Positions 9,296 through 19,628 of a stretch of DNA of 64,000 nt are shown in pieces. Source of the stretch: Isoetes taiwanensis (lineage: Eukaryota > Streptophyta > Lycopodiopsida > Isoetales > Isoetaceae); contig JAJEKV010000049.1 of assembly GCA_021234155.1 (NCBI GenBank), positions 10,642,292 through 10,706,291 on the forward strand, written 5' to 3'. The position numbers were made by a program, and so were the translations under genes. Below the pieces are notes generated by a model. The model was not told the DNA's origin and did no database searches. It saw nothing but the letters and a program-made list of their open reading frames with translations. The stretch's first letter is position 1, and the number at the start of each line of letters is the position of its first letter.

Positions 9296-11439
9296 AAGAC
9301 GCTGACATTATGGTACTGGAACTGTACTGGGTACCCATGGGATGATGGAGAAAGATTAGAAGGTGCCCACGGCTGCGACATAATATGCCTAACGGAGACA
9401 TGGGAGCATAACGTTAAAAGGCTGCCAGAGGAGGAAGGATACCAATTGTTCACATCTTTGGAAAACATGGGGATTTTAAGATAGGGAGGGGAGTGCAGTG
9501 TCCGGCTTGTTATATAAAAAATAACAGTCACGATTAACAATGCATGTATGTTACATTCAGATATCAATAAAAGATATATGGTTTTGAGCATCCAATTGAA
9601 AAACAAACAAGATGTAGTTCTGATAATTACATATTACCCGCCAAACAGTGATAAGTTAGAATTGCTGGAACTGGGAGAGAATATAACGAAATGGAAGGAG
9701 CAAGGACCAATGATTATAGTAGGAGATCTAAATGCCAGAACCAGACAGGAACAGGCACAAAGTACACACACGGATGAGAAAGATGGTCAGATAGTGTACA
9801 CGACAAGGACACAAGAATGGCAGAGAGATACAGAAGATAAGACAAAGGTCAATGCTAGAGGTGAATTATTGTTGGAAGTCTGCACGGCAACAAGGATGAT
9901 TATAGCTAATGGCATGAAAAAATGGAGGGGATCGGGAGGTTTCACGAGCCAAAACACACATGGTAAGAGCATAGTGGATTATATAATTGTGAACGATCAA
10001 GCAGCGGAAAAGATAGAAGGGCTGATGCTACAAGAATGGCCGACTGGGAAAAGGGAAAGCCATAGACCGATTAAATTAACAATCAGACTGGAGGGGACGC
10101 CACAAAAAGATAGCACAGAAAGAAAGGAAGATAATAAAGACAGGGTGAGGATTCAATTCCAGGAGAAATACGCAGAAACCTTCACCCAAATGATCAAGGA
10201 GGAAATGGGAAAATGGGACTGGGGAAAACACAATGCAAGTGATAATGGGAACACCCTAAATGACATCATGGTAAGGGTAGCAACAGATGTGTTTGGGAAA
10301 AGGATCAAAATCAGGAAGAACAGGGCATTCAGAGCTTCAGTATGGTATGATGACGAGTGTAGAGAATACAAGAGGAAAATAAGAAAACACAGGGGAAAGG
10401 AGACATACCGGGAAGAAAAGGCAGCATACATAAGATTAGTGAAGAAGAAAAGATACAATAACCTGCTACAGCACCAATGGTACATGGGGAAAATGCTGAA
10501 AAAACAGTCCCGAAGATTTTGGAGAGGATTCAAAAACAAAGGAGGGGGTAGCAATATGAAAACAAGGAACGAACAAGATGGCATTGGAACCGAGGGATGG
10601 GAGAGTTACCTGGACAAATTATACAAGACAGGGGCACCTCCGGTACCAATACCAATACAGCAGGACCCGGACAAACCATGCTTCAACATGCTAGAAGTAA
10701 TGTTAGCCCTAAACAGGATGACCAATCATAAAGCACCGGATCTATCACGGCCGGCCGTGGAACTGGCCAAGTGTGCTAAACGCGAAATTGGCGAGGCATG
10801 TTCTACGACATTTTCAATGGCATCATACATACAGGACTCCCAGACAGATGGACATACAACAGAGTCATACCTCTACATAAGGCAGGAAATAGAAAAGATC
10901 CAGGGAACTATAGGACGATAATGGTAAGCTCGATTTTCGCAAAATGGTTTGGAAAGGTATTGGATAACAAACTAAAGAAATGGGCAGAAGAAGGAAATAT
11001 GAGAGCACAAGGGCAAGCGTGGTTCGGGACCCGAGCACTCAACCACGATCACCTCGTGACCCTTCGGATATTAATAGAAACAGAACAAAGTGCGAGGAAG
11101 GAAAATAATCTGTTGCTTTGTAGATTTCGTAAAAGCGTTTGATCTGATCCAGAGAGAAGCTGCTAAAAAGACTGATGGACATGCAAGCCCCGAGAAATAT
11201 GGTAGGATCGATCACAAGACTGTACCACAAGGTGTATGCTAAGATGGAACAGGAAGGACAGCCGATAATCTGTGACACCGGTGTAAAGCAGGGCTGCCCG
11301 TTCTGTTTGGAATATACATAGACGCACTACAGGGATACATAGCAGAACAGCAAGGGGACGAGTATGCCCCCACACTAGGAGACACGAAGGTACCGATAAT
11401 GCTATATGCGGATGCTCTCAGTATGATGGCAAAACACAA
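9296..11439 (+). pseudogene. LINE ORF2: endonuclease and reverse transcriptase, truncated
   Basis: Reading across frame breaks, the order is as follows. The AP-type endonuclease starts WYWNCTG near 9310 with TETW near 9390, continues with GDLNAR near 9722, SIVDYIIVND near 9970 and the ESHRPI motif (SDH-like) near 10060. The reverse transcriptase has NHKAPD near 10728, PDRWTYNRVIPLHKAG near 10840, NYRTIMVSSIFAKWFG near 10910, a broken FVDFVKAFD block near 11125, GVKQGCP near 11282 and YAD at 11405. The longest uninterrupted part is 9548-10921. The element stops at the YADD region, where the LTR of the gypsy element begins, so the RT C-terminus and the 3' tail are missing. At least four frame breaks are visible. 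Confidence 0.8.
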
Positions 11440-11873
11440 TGAGAGAACAATGGTCAAGCAATGAACTCCTTGATATCATAAGAATACATGAGCTCTCCAA
11501 TGAGAGAAGACAGAAAAATGAGATAAGACTCAAAACTCATCTGCCCGTGAGGGCTACATCTACTGCTATATATAGTACAACGGCCTTTGGCCCAATATAG
11601 ATACAATGAGCCTACTCAGTGCCGACTCCTTGGATGAAGGCCTGATTTGTAGGACACCCACCGATTGCCTCTTGAAACCCCCGAAATGACGCCGACCGAG
11701 ACACGCGCGTCATTTCTCTCATTTCTCCTTTTGACCGGCGGTGGCTTAGGCTGTTGTGCCTTGGTCTTATGAGGACCTTTGGACGTCCTCAACCCGTGGT
11801 CGCCTCCCTTGTGCTTGACCTGTCCTTTGTGTGCATGAATAGTCCCGTACTAGGGGCGTCATTAGGGCTAACA
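11440..11873 (-). repeat. 3' LTR of the gypsy element
   Basis: It begins TGAGAGAAC and ends GGGCTAACA on the plus strand, giving TG...CA ends. A TATA box lies on the minus strand at 11566-11575 (CTATATATAG). It matches 26157-26581 with some 30 differences and small gaps. The outer border is uncertain by about 10 bp, because AAAACACAA before it is also shared with the other copy. Confidence 0.85.
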
Positions 11874-11890
11874 CTCCCCCCACCAAAACC
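11874..11890 (-). other. Polypurine tract
   Basis: On the minus strand this is GGTTTTGGTGGGGGGAG, directly before the TGTTAGCC start of the 3' LTR. This is the expected primer position for plus-strand DNA synthesis. Confidence 0.8.
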
Positions 11891-11958
11891 ATTAACACTT
11901 TCGGTGTCAAGAAAAGGAGGAAGTGATTCTGAGGGTGGGAACCCGAGGAGTTTGGAAG

Positions 11959-14895
11959 TCATCTTCTGAGTGAGGGCGCGACACCATTATGATACTTGTC
12001 CAATGAGGTCCTGTGCGGTTTTGCGATCTTTGCGAGAGTGTTGAGCCCAATGGCAGGATGAGCATCAATAAAAAATCCTGAGGCGACCATTTCTTCAAGA
12101 GCAGCGTGTGCTTCGGCGGGAACAAATTGGCATTCCATGAGGAGGCAAGTCTGAAGACCAAATGCACTGACGCTGGCATTTGGGTTGCAGTGGAAAATGG
12201 GGCGCTGCCTATTTAGGGAGCTTACCAAAAGGCATTTTAGAGCAGCACAAAAACCTGCTTGACGATGGACCGAGGGATCAGGTGAGGTGGCAGCCCGTTC
12301 CAGGAAAAGAGTGAGGCCATAAACTGCTTGCGCAGGCGTCTGCCAACCACGCTCATTTGCTACATAAATCCAGTTTTCAGTATGGTCCAGAGTGGCACCA
12401 TTTTCCCAATGGGAGCGTCGCACAAAGCGTGGATCCCATCGGAGATCTGTGGCAATTTGAGGAGGAGTCCACCCAGCATGGCCGTCCATAACGGGTGTCC
12501 AGAAGTGAAGACGCCAGTCGGAGGTGAGAAACCGTGGGCGTGCAGGTGCTCCTAAGGAAGCATAGGGTGACTGCGCCAGACCCGTGGGCGTGGGCTGTTG
12601 AGCGAGCTCTCGGAATTCCCGAACAAGGTCTTGATCCAAGGCACGACACCAATGGTCCCATTGGGCTCCTGAGAGCTGTGAATATACCGGAGGATTGACC
12701 CATCCCGTGGGTTGGGTCTTGCTTTCAAGAAGAGCCCTCAACTGATTATACCCACCTAGGTGTTGCATATATATCTGGGCAAATTGAAGATCTTCCGGAT
12801 TGGCTAAGAGTTTCCGCACCTGGGTCAGTGTTTCGGCTTGCCATAAAGGTAAATGATGTGCCAACTCAGGCATGTACTCCGTGGCAAAGGTGTGAGTTTG
12901 ATCATGATTGCTGAAATAGGGGTTTGAATCCTGTAACAGCCAAGCAGCATTAGAGTCACCCTGAAAAATGCGGTGGGCTTCATCACTGAATTGATCTTGC
13001 GTGTCAGCCAGATAAAAATCATGGAAGACATAGGCCATGGGCTGAACAACCCTGAAAGTGATTAAGTCAGGATCTTCACAGGTGAGCTGCTCATAGACAA
13101 AAAGGGCACAGAGCAAGCCTTTATCTGCAACGGAGAGGTCTGGCCAGATCCGGAGAAAGTCCCCACTGCGTAAAGGTTGTGTATTAACTTGACCGCCTGC
13201 GGCATACCACTTCAGAAGGAAGTGGTGGCGTCGGGCAACCACATAATCCAAATAGCTAGTGGGACGGCAGAAATCTTCTGTAATGCGGACGGCGATGTCA
13301 AGATAGCCATCCTGCTTCTGTTGAGCATCCTCTGCAGATTGAATAGCGTACTGGAGCTGGAGTTCCAGGTCACGGATCTGATTTTCCTTTTCAAGTAAAA
13401 GACGTGACTGATCCTTGGCCCGACGTTGAGAGACGTTGCCTTGAGAGGATGATGCGGCATGAGTAGCATGTTGAAGCCGAAAAGTGGCAATTTCTGCATC
13501 GTCAATGATTTTCTGCTTGTCTGCGTCATGAAGTTGGTTCTGGAGGAGCTGGAGTTGACCGGTCATCGTAGAGAGCTGAGTCTCCAACTCCGTGACGCGA
13601 GCTGTGCGCTCGGTAAGGTCGTGGACCTGAGATGTGTAATTCTGAGAAAGCTCTGTGTACAGCTTCTGAGTGTCGCTGAATGCTTTCTCTTGTGCTTCAA
13701 GGCGGGTGTCCTTGGCTTTGAGCTGTAATACCAAATCTTCCAGGGTCTTCTGGAGATCTGCCTGTTGATCAGCCAGCAGATTATATTTATCTGTGACTTC
13801 CTTGAGAGAGTCACGGGTCTGTAACAGAGCTCCATGCTTGTCTTGCAGTTGATCTTCCAGGGAGATGATGCGCGCAGTTGCAGCTTGGAAATCCCTGCGA
13901 GCAGCCTCTGAGGCTTCCATGTAAGCTTGAACTTCATTCATAAATGTTTCGTTGGAGGCTTGAAGCTGGTGGACAGCTGCTTGAACTTCTTGCTGATATT
14001 GATAGAGGGCCTGCCGTGTAGGAGGTGGTACAGGGCCCTGCTGATGTGGTGTCTGTGATGTCTGAGAGTTTGCATGAGAATTACAGGGCATGGTGTCAGT
14101 GGAAGAAAGGGTGACATGGGAGGTGGTTTTTTTCTGAGAAGGATGAGAGGATTGAGGATGTTGTGGAGGTTCCCCCGGAGGGTTTTTGGGAAGAGTGTGA
14201 TAAGACTGTGTGGAGGATCTGGAAGAAACAGGGGTAGGGCAGTGATGACGGATTAGGGCTTGCAAATGGGCTCCCATAGAGGTTTCAGAGCCTGAAGAAG
14301 GGTTGGCCCGGACGCGATCAATTTCATGAAGAAGGCGAAAAAGCAAAATTTGGTTCCAGTCCAGATCAAGAGGGGAATTTATTGCCATGATGACAACATT
14401 GTAGAAGGGTTTATTGATGTGGGTGTTCTTGATAGAATACCCATAGAATTTTCTCCATAAGAATTTGACAAAAGAGTCATGAGGTTTGGCGATGTTGGAA
14501 AGCCGGTGGACAGTGGCTTGGTAAGGAAGTGCGCCATACACAGAGACATCCTGATCATTGATTTCAGTGCAAGATAAACAAGGTCTCCGAAAGGGAATTT
14601 TAAATACCTCAGAAAGGAGCCCCATGGTAAGCGAAATTTTTGTCCCATCGACTGTGGTCTCATAGCCATCGGTTGTGTTAACCATATGAGCCACAAACTG
14701 GCGGAGTTGCGCGAGATTTGGTGCAGGCAGGTCCATGGTGGACATGAAGAGCAGCCCATGGCGTTCTGCAACATCTCGACTCGGGCCCGTTAGGGTTTCT
14801 CTGAAAGTTGGTGCGGTGAAGTTTGTTGACTCAAAAAGAGCCGGATTGCGTGGAGCAGAGGATTGAAGCTGAGGAAATCTTTGTGTGGTGGCCAT
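11959..14895 (-). CDS. Third ORF of the gypsy element, 978 codons, central coiled coil, unknown function
   Basis: An uninterrupted 978-codon frame lies in the sense direction between integrase and the 3' LTR, ending 86 bp from it. Residues about 1-200 look globular, with a FVAHMVNTTDG-containing segment resembling the retrotransposon-linked plant mobile or putative plant transposon domains. Residues 200-290 are rich in Pro, Ser and Gln. Residues about 290-525 form a long coiled coil (for example LEDQLQDKHGALLQTRDSL and further heptads). Residues 525-978 are Trp-rich and probably folded. I see no signal peptide or membrane span, so it is unlikely to be an envelope protein. It remains open although gag and pol are broken. 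Antisense frames here are shadows. Domain naming is weak. Confidence 0.75.
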   Translation of the reverse strand: MATTQRFPQLQSSAPRNPALFESTNFTAPTFRETLTGPSRDVAERHGLLFMSTMDLPAPNLAQLRQFVAHMVNTTDGYETTVDGTKISLTMGLLSEVFKIPFRRPCLSCTEINDQDVSVYGALPYQATVHRLSNIAKPHDSFVKFLWRKFYGYSIKNTHINKPFYNVVIMAINSPLDLDWNQILLFRLLHEIDRVRANPSSGSETSMGAHLQALIRHHCPTPVSSRSSTQSYHTLPKNPPGEPPQHPQSSHPSQKKTTSHVTLSSTDTMPCNSHANSQTSQTPHQQGPVPPPTRQALYQYQQEVQAAVHQLQASNETFMNEVQAYMEASEAARRDFQAATARIISLEDQLQDKHGALLQTRDSLKEVTDKYNLLADQQADLQKTLEDLVLQLKAKDTRLEAQEKAFSDTQKLYTELSQNYTSQVHDLTERTARVTELETQLSTMTGQLQLLQNQLHDADKQKIIDDAEIATFRLQHATHAASSSQGNVSQRRAKDQSRLLLEKENQIRDLELQLQYAIQSAEDAQQKQDGYLDIAVRITEDFCRPTSYLDYVVARRHHFLLKWYAAGGQVNTQPLRSGDFLRIWPDLSVADKGLLCALFVYEQLTCEDPDLITFRVVQPMAYVFHDFYLADTQDQFSDEAHRIFQGDSNAAWLLQDSNPYFSNHDQTHTFATEYMPELAHHLPLWQAETLTQVRKLLANPEDLQFAQIYMQHLGGYNQLRALLESKTQPTGWVNPPVYSQLSGAQWDHWCRALDQDLVREFRELAQQPTPTGLAQSPYASLGAPARPRFLTSDWRLHFWTPVMDGHAGWTPPQIATDLRWDPRFVRRSHWENGATLDHTENWIYVANERGWQTPAQAVYGLTLFLERAATSPDPSVHRQAGFCAALKCLLVSSLNRQRPIFHCNPNASVSAFGLQTCLLMECQFVPAEAHAALEEMVASGFFIDAHPAIGLNTLAKIAKPHRTSLDKYHNGVAPSLRR

Positions 14896-15334
14896 TTGGA
14901 AATACTTCGGAACGGAGATGTGATGAACTTGGCATGAGCGGCCTGAGGAGGAAGAGCGGAAGTGGAAGGAAAAGACAGACGAAAAGGTTTTAGGGCGCGC
15001 AAGTGTTGGCGAAGAGGCGTGATGAAGAGGAAACAGCAGCCGTGGATGTTGCCAGGTGGCGGAAGATCCAAGGGAGGCGTTTGAGAGGAAAAAATATGGC
15101 TAAGTCCCCCAAACAGTTAAGGAAAAAGCGATGAACGGTGGAGATGAAACGTGAACTTAACAAGCTGATGTGACAGGTGGCAGATGTACCCATATTAATG
15201 ACTGACGGGCTTGAAAGGAGGGAATGTCATTTAATGTCGGCAACTCGAGGCGGGATATCATAAAAAGGAATTGTCAGAAGGTACCAAGGCTAGATATGCG
15301 GCGTGAGAAAGGATTCTGGAATTAGAAAGAGCCT

Positions 15335-15407
15335 TGCATTGCTAACACGTTGGCGAATTTTCTGATTGGTCCACGTCGACAGGGAGGTCCTCGGTTGGCT
15401 ATATAAG
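15335..15407 (+). promoter_or_regulatory. Predicted antisense promoter inside the gypsy element
   Basis: Running against the element, there is ATTGG (inverted CCAAT box) at 15365, CCACGTCG (G-box-like) at 15371, and a good plant TATA box TATATAAG at 15400-15407. A start near 15430 would give a leader of about 85 bp before the ATG at 15516. The leader would contain two short upstream ORFs, one starting at 15479 with 7 codons and one at 15509. Confidence 0.5.
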
Positions 15408-15515
15408 ACAAACAGTGGGTGAAGCTGAGACACCCGATGGCCAAGATATGCATTGCGGGACTTCCGCGACAATTGCACCATGCCTTCGAACTGCCTTGAG
15501 TGAATAATATGCAAG

Positions 15516-15701
15516 ATGAACTGCTTGGACCTGTGGAGGTGCCACAACCGTGGCATTGCCATGGATGGGTGGTGCCGGGGGATGGCTGAGCATCCCGATC
15601 CCCACACCAACGGGATGGAGGTGGTGATTCACCTGCGCTGGGACCCCGAGCACAACTGGTACCATATCCTTCGCATCACTTCTGCTCCCAACCCGGAGTA
15701 G
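15516..15701 (+). CDS. Small antisense ORF of the retrotransposon (61 codons), unknown
   Basis: The frame starts MNCLDLWRCHNRGIAMDG and ends in RITSAPNPE before TAG. About 80% of third positions are G or C by my count, and the protein is rich in Trp, His and Cys (CLDLWRCH; WCRGMAEHPDPH), a composition typical of a real small zinc-binding or RNA-binding protein, not of a random frame. It lies opposite the spacer between integrase and the third ORF and has a TATA box 116 bp upstream. Tat-lineage retrotransposons are known to carry antisense ORFs in this zone, but I do not recognise this one. A minus-strand frame through the same DNA (15665-15399) is the main competing reading. Confidence 0.5.
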   Translation: MNCLDLWRCHNRGIAMDGWCRGMAEHPDPHTNGMEVVIHLRWDPEHNWYHILRITSAPNPE

Positions 15702-15839
15702 AGGGTGTTAAATTTAGGATTTTGTATATAGGGCTCTCAGCCCGTTTTTGGTAAATAGGGCTCTGCCCATAGCGGAAATAGATGGGCGCTGCTCACATTT
15801 TGTGAAATTTTCACCTCGATAATATAAATATGCCGCTTT

Positions 15840-17351
15840 TTAGTCACTATCTGTTGTGTCTGTGTCTGGAACTGCATCTGGTGTATGATTGTCACTTTCG
15901 GTTGTATGAAATTGTTTGAGGCGAAAGCCATTAACCAATGTAGGTAATGGAGTGTCATCTAACTCAGCGAGCTTGAAAACACTGGGTTGAACAACTTGAA
16001 TAATTTGATAAGGACCAAGCCATCTGAACTTTAACTTGCCCGGAAAATTTTTGTAACGAGAATCATAAAGAAGAACCAAATCACCTTCTTTGAATGTTTT
16101 TGTCCTGAGACGTTTGTCATGTAACGATTTCTGCAACTGTTGTCCATGAAGAACACGAATGTAAGCATCTCGCCGAAGTTCATCCAACTGTTCCAATTGA
16201 TAAACCCGTTCCTGGAGTGCAGCAGGTGAATTATGTGCTGTAGTAAGGTGGAAACAGAGAGTTGGAAGAATATATTCAAAGGACATAAGAGCTTCTTGAC
16301 CATAAACCAATTTGAAAGGAGTGTGGCCAGTAGCAATTTTAAAACTCGTATTGTAAGCCCAAAGAACAGTGGGAAGCTTGTTGTGCCAGTCAGTGCGAGA
16401 AGCGTCACAAATTTTCTTGAGAATAGTGACGAGAGTCTTGTTGGTGCTTTCAGCCAAACCATTCCCTTGAGGATAGTAAGGTGTGCTTTTGTGATGATGT
16501 ATCAGCAGATAATCCGTCAGCTCCTTTATAGTATGATTGACAAAATGAACACCTCGATCACTGACCAGCTCCGTGGGACAGCCAAAACGCGTGATGATTT
16601 GCGTATAGATGACCTTGGCTGTGCTTGCTGCAGTGTTGTCTGGAAGTGCGCAAGCTTCCGCCCATTTGGTAGCGTAGTCAGTGAGAACCAGAATGTAGCG
16701 GGCACGGGTGTGCCGCGCAGGAGGATCAATGGGTCCCACAAAATCCATTCCCCATTTACTGAAGGGAAGTGGCGTGGCGACCGGCGTCAAGGGAAGAGCG
16801 TCACGGGCCGTGGGCCTTCCCACACGCTGACATACATCACACGTGCGGGCATGAGCGTGAGCGTCTTTGAAAAGCGTGGGCCAGAAATAACCTGCGAGAA
16901 GGATTTTGCGTGCCGTGGTGTCACCATGAAAATGACCACCACCAAGCCCTTCATGTGCTTCTCGGACAATATCTGGGACTTCATGAGGAATAACACAGCG
17001 TCGAAGAACTGTATCCTTGCCGCGTTTGTAAATATGGCCTGCAACCATGGTGTAGTCACGGACCTCGCAAAGAAATTGACGTTGACGGGATTTAAGTTTT
17101 TCTGGAGAGAGCGTGGCGTCTTCTGATGGAAGAGCACCTGTAAGGAGATACTGCTGAAAGTTGTGGAACCAATGTGGCGTGGCCGTGACCGAGAAAAGAG
17201 TTGAGCCGTCGGGGAAATCGTCACGAAACTCCCGTGGAGGGATCATCTGTGTGGATGCGTGAAAGATAATCCGGTACGACATGAGATTTCCCTGCCTTAT
17301 GAACAATTTCAAAAGGCGCGAATTCTTGTAGAAGGAGGACCCAACGAGCAA
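15840..17351 (-). CDS. Integrase of the gypsy element
   Basis: A 503-codon open frame. The zinc-binding HHCC domain is seen as HEGLGGGHFHG followed by ARTCDVCQRVG. The catalytic DDE core follows: Asp in WGMDFVGPI, Asp in LVSDRGVHF and Glu in GLAESTNKTL, with family spacing. The C-terminus contains LKFRWLGPYQII, the usual gypsy GPY module, and ends in an acidic tail without a clear chromodomain. Integrase joins the cDNA to host DNA in the nucleus. The ATG at 17351 is not a real start: the protein would be part of a Gag-Pol polyprotein, and the upstream RNase H part is shifted. All catalytic residues are present. Confidence 0.9.
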   Translation of the reverse strand: MLVGSSFYKNSRLLKLFIRQGNLMSYRIIFHASTQMIPPREFRDDFPDGSTLFSVTATPHWFHNFQQYLLTGALPSEDATLSPEKLKSRQRQFLCEVRDYTMVAGHIYKRGKDTVLRRCVIPHEVPDIVREAHEGLGGGHFHGDTTARKILLAGYFWPTLFKDAHAHARTCDVCQRVGRPTARDALPLTPVATPLPFSKWGMDFVGPIDPPARHTRARYILVLTDYATKWAEACALPDNTAASTAKVIYTQIITRFGCPTELVSDRGVHFVNHTIKELTDYLLIHHHKSTPYYPQGNGLAESTNKTLVTILKKICDASRTDWHNKLPTVLWAYNTSFKIATGHTPFKLVYGQEALMSFEYILPTLCFHLTTAHNSPAALQERVYQLEQLDELRRDAYIRVLHGQQLQKSLHDKRLRTKTFKEGDLVLLYDSRYKNFPGKLKFRWLGPYQIIQVVQPSVFKLAELDDTPLPTLVNGFRLKQFHTTESDNHTPDAVPDTDTTDSD

Positions 17352-17690
17352 TGCGGCCCGTGGGCGTGGATTTGTTGATCAAGTAAAGGAGTGCTTGGTG
17401 GTCAACAAAGAACTTGATCTGACTGCCTAGGAGATAGTGACGGAAACGTTAGACACAGAAAATTAAACCCAAGGCCTCTCGCGCTCGGGTGGCGAGTAGT
17501 TGCGGCTCGGCAGGATTGAGTTTTCTGCTGGCATATCTAGTTGGTTTGTCGGTGTAATGCGCATCATATTCTTGAAAAGAAACGGCTCAATAGCAAACGC
17601 CGAGACATCAACATGTACATGAAAGGACTTGTCCCATTGAGGAGGAACAAGAACCGGGGCCTGAGTAAGCAAAAGCTTCAACTGTTGGAA
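17352..17690 (-). pseudogene. RNase H region of the gypsy element, frameshifted
   Basis: Fragments in several frames include LLTQAPVLVPPQWDKSFHVHVDVSAFAI (first catalytic Asp region, given here by its ends), the RKLN block and, near 17420-17360, FVDHQALLYLI and GRIARW, typical of RT-linked RNase H of gypsy elements. At least two frameshifts separate them. It would degrade the RNA strand during cDNA synthesis in an intact copy. Confidence 0.7.
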
Positions 17691-18211
17691 AGCGAAGATC
17701 CGCTGGGAATTCCGTGGCCAGTGGATTCATCACCCGTGAGTTTATGGATGGGATCTATGCATGGTCTGCGACCGGGAATGAAGGTGGAGTAATAATTTAC
17801 CTTACCGGGAAGGGCGTGTCTCCTTGATATTGGCTGGTGCTTGAGCTTTGAGCACACAACCCGATTTTGGCGGGATCCATGGTGATACACTTTCTTGACA
17901 ACATGTCCTAACAGAACACCGGAGGTGACGCAGAAGGTGCATTTCTCTGGATTGAGACTAATGCCGGATTCATCACATTTCTGAAAGACAAGTTCCAATT
18001 TATCCAAATGGTCATCCATGGAACTGTAGGCAGAGAAGTCATCTTGAAAAATTTGCAGGAAGGGATTTTCCTTCATAAAATCATGAAAAACTGAGAGCAT
18101 GATGCGTTGAAACCTTGATGGAGAGTTTGATAACCCAAAAGGAACCACCTTGTAGGCAAAAGTACCCCACGGGGTGGTAAAAGTAGTCTTGAGTTGATCA
18201 GATTCTTTGAT
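17678..18211 (-). pseudogene. Reverse transcriptase, C-terminal half
   Basis: The open frame begins directly beside the nested transposon. It contains the TPWGTFAYKVVPFGLSNSPSRFQ block, the catalytic [YF]xDD box as IFQDDF near 18040, and LNPEKCTFCV. The frame continues exactly from the half at 22427 once the transposon and one copy of its 3-bp target duplication are set aside, so the split is due to insertion and not to deletion. Thumb and connection parts follow with a shift near 17880. Confidence 0.85.
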
Positions 18212-18774
18212 TGACACAAGGCGCCCAAAAAACAATCACTATTAGTTTTTTATAGCAGTTTTTACATAAAACCATTATAAAAAAGAGATGTCACTAAGTG
18301 GGTTAATGTGTTGAATAACCATTAGTAGTTATGTGGTGGAGTTCTTATGTATGACTTATTATTCTAGTTTGTTGCCATAGTTAAGCCTCATGGTTCTTTA
18401 TGATTGTTTGTTTGGCTTATAGTAGTGCTTTATTGCTCAATTTTAAGTATATGTATTGATGAGTAAAGCCATAAACCACTGACGAATTTGACTTCAATAG
18501 TTTGTGTAACTTAAAGTGCTTTTCTAATAAAATGACCTACCTTATTTCATGAACTAACGTTGCTTCTTACAATAAAATGTTATAGGTTTTTATGGTAGAA
18601 CATGGACTAACTACCAACAGTTCTTGCATTAAGATAGTGAATAAATGAGGCATACTTTAAGTTGGGAATCATTGCTATTTCAAGTCATAAAATCATGATG
18701 AGTTTCTCCATCACATTGCTAGTGGTTTTTTGGTCCATGTGATTGACGTTTAGTTTATGCCATATCACTGATAA

Positions 18775-18985
18775 GTAAAAGTAACGGTCACCATTGATGA
18801 TTGTTGTTGTGATAAGTATTATCACCTCATAAGTTAACACATGATAAGTAATTATCACCATTGATGATTGTCGTTGTGATAAGTACCATCACCACCATCA
18901 CCTCATATGTTGTGATAAGTACCATCACCACCATCACCTCATATGTAACGGTCACCACCGTTGATGATTGACATCCGTAATAAGT
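18775..18985. repeat. Short tandem repeats (GATAAGTACCATCACCACCATC type)
   Basis: Units with GATAAGTA, ATCACC and CCTCATATG recur four to five times inside the nested transposon. Two copies of TTGTGATAAGTACCATCACC are adjacent. No coding role is seen. Confidence 0.7.
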
Positions 18986-19159
18986 AATGCCATTAACATT
19001 TTCTTGTTTTTTTCTTTTTTTATCTAGGATAAATAACGTTCTTCATAATTTATATCACGTGGTATAATTATCTTTTCTTATAGTTTTTTGTGTTTCTTTT
19101 CTTTTCTTTTATTTTTTCATTGAGTTCTGTCTGTTCTTATGTTACTGCCCTCTCACAAA

Positions 19160-19260
19160 CATTTGTTTTAGTTATTGTTTTTCTAAGCGTTGCCTTTTGG
19201 GAATCGAACCCAAACACTTCCATAAGGTATGCTACTTAGCTTTTCATGCTACTTAGCTTG
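19160..19260 (-). repeat. tRNA-like T-arm relic
   Basis: The minus strand has TTTGGGTTCGATTCCCAAA, a perfect T-arm with a B-box, near 19195-19213. Upstream sequence has only a poor A-box (AGCTAAGTAGC, twice). It may be a SINE remnant inside the transposon. It is not a working tRNA gene. Confidence 0.3.
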
Positions 19261-19628
19261 TGAAATAACGATTAAACACACGCGATGAAACAAGTACCAA
19301 GTGCAGAGACGAAATTACATATTGCTGAATAAAATGCAAACTAAATGAACACTTCTATCCAGTATAATGGACAATCACTCATTGAGATGCATAGCTCTAG
19401 ATGAGTTGAGGCAACAGGTATATCAATTTACTGGCACGATCAAAGCAAAAACACCTATGTGAGGCCAAAGATAGTTCCAGGAAAAAATGAAGGAGTTAGG
19501 GGAATGCTCGAGAAGCATGGGTAAACTAAAACATGAGAAGCATGGTTAAGGCACTGTAAACTGCAAGAGCGGCAGACCACGAGGGTTAAAAACGCACAGT
19601 CAAACTAAGGTTGTTCCTGCATATTTAC

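Noticed and set aside
11959-14895. Retroviral-type envelope gene at the third-ORF position
   Set aside because: No signal peptide, membrane span or cleavage site; the protein has a central coiled coil and Trp-rich soluble-looking ends.
16233-17126. 297-codon plus-strand frame
   Set aside because: It lies opposite the integrase, whose motifs are intact; the plus frame has no domain, so it is a shadow.
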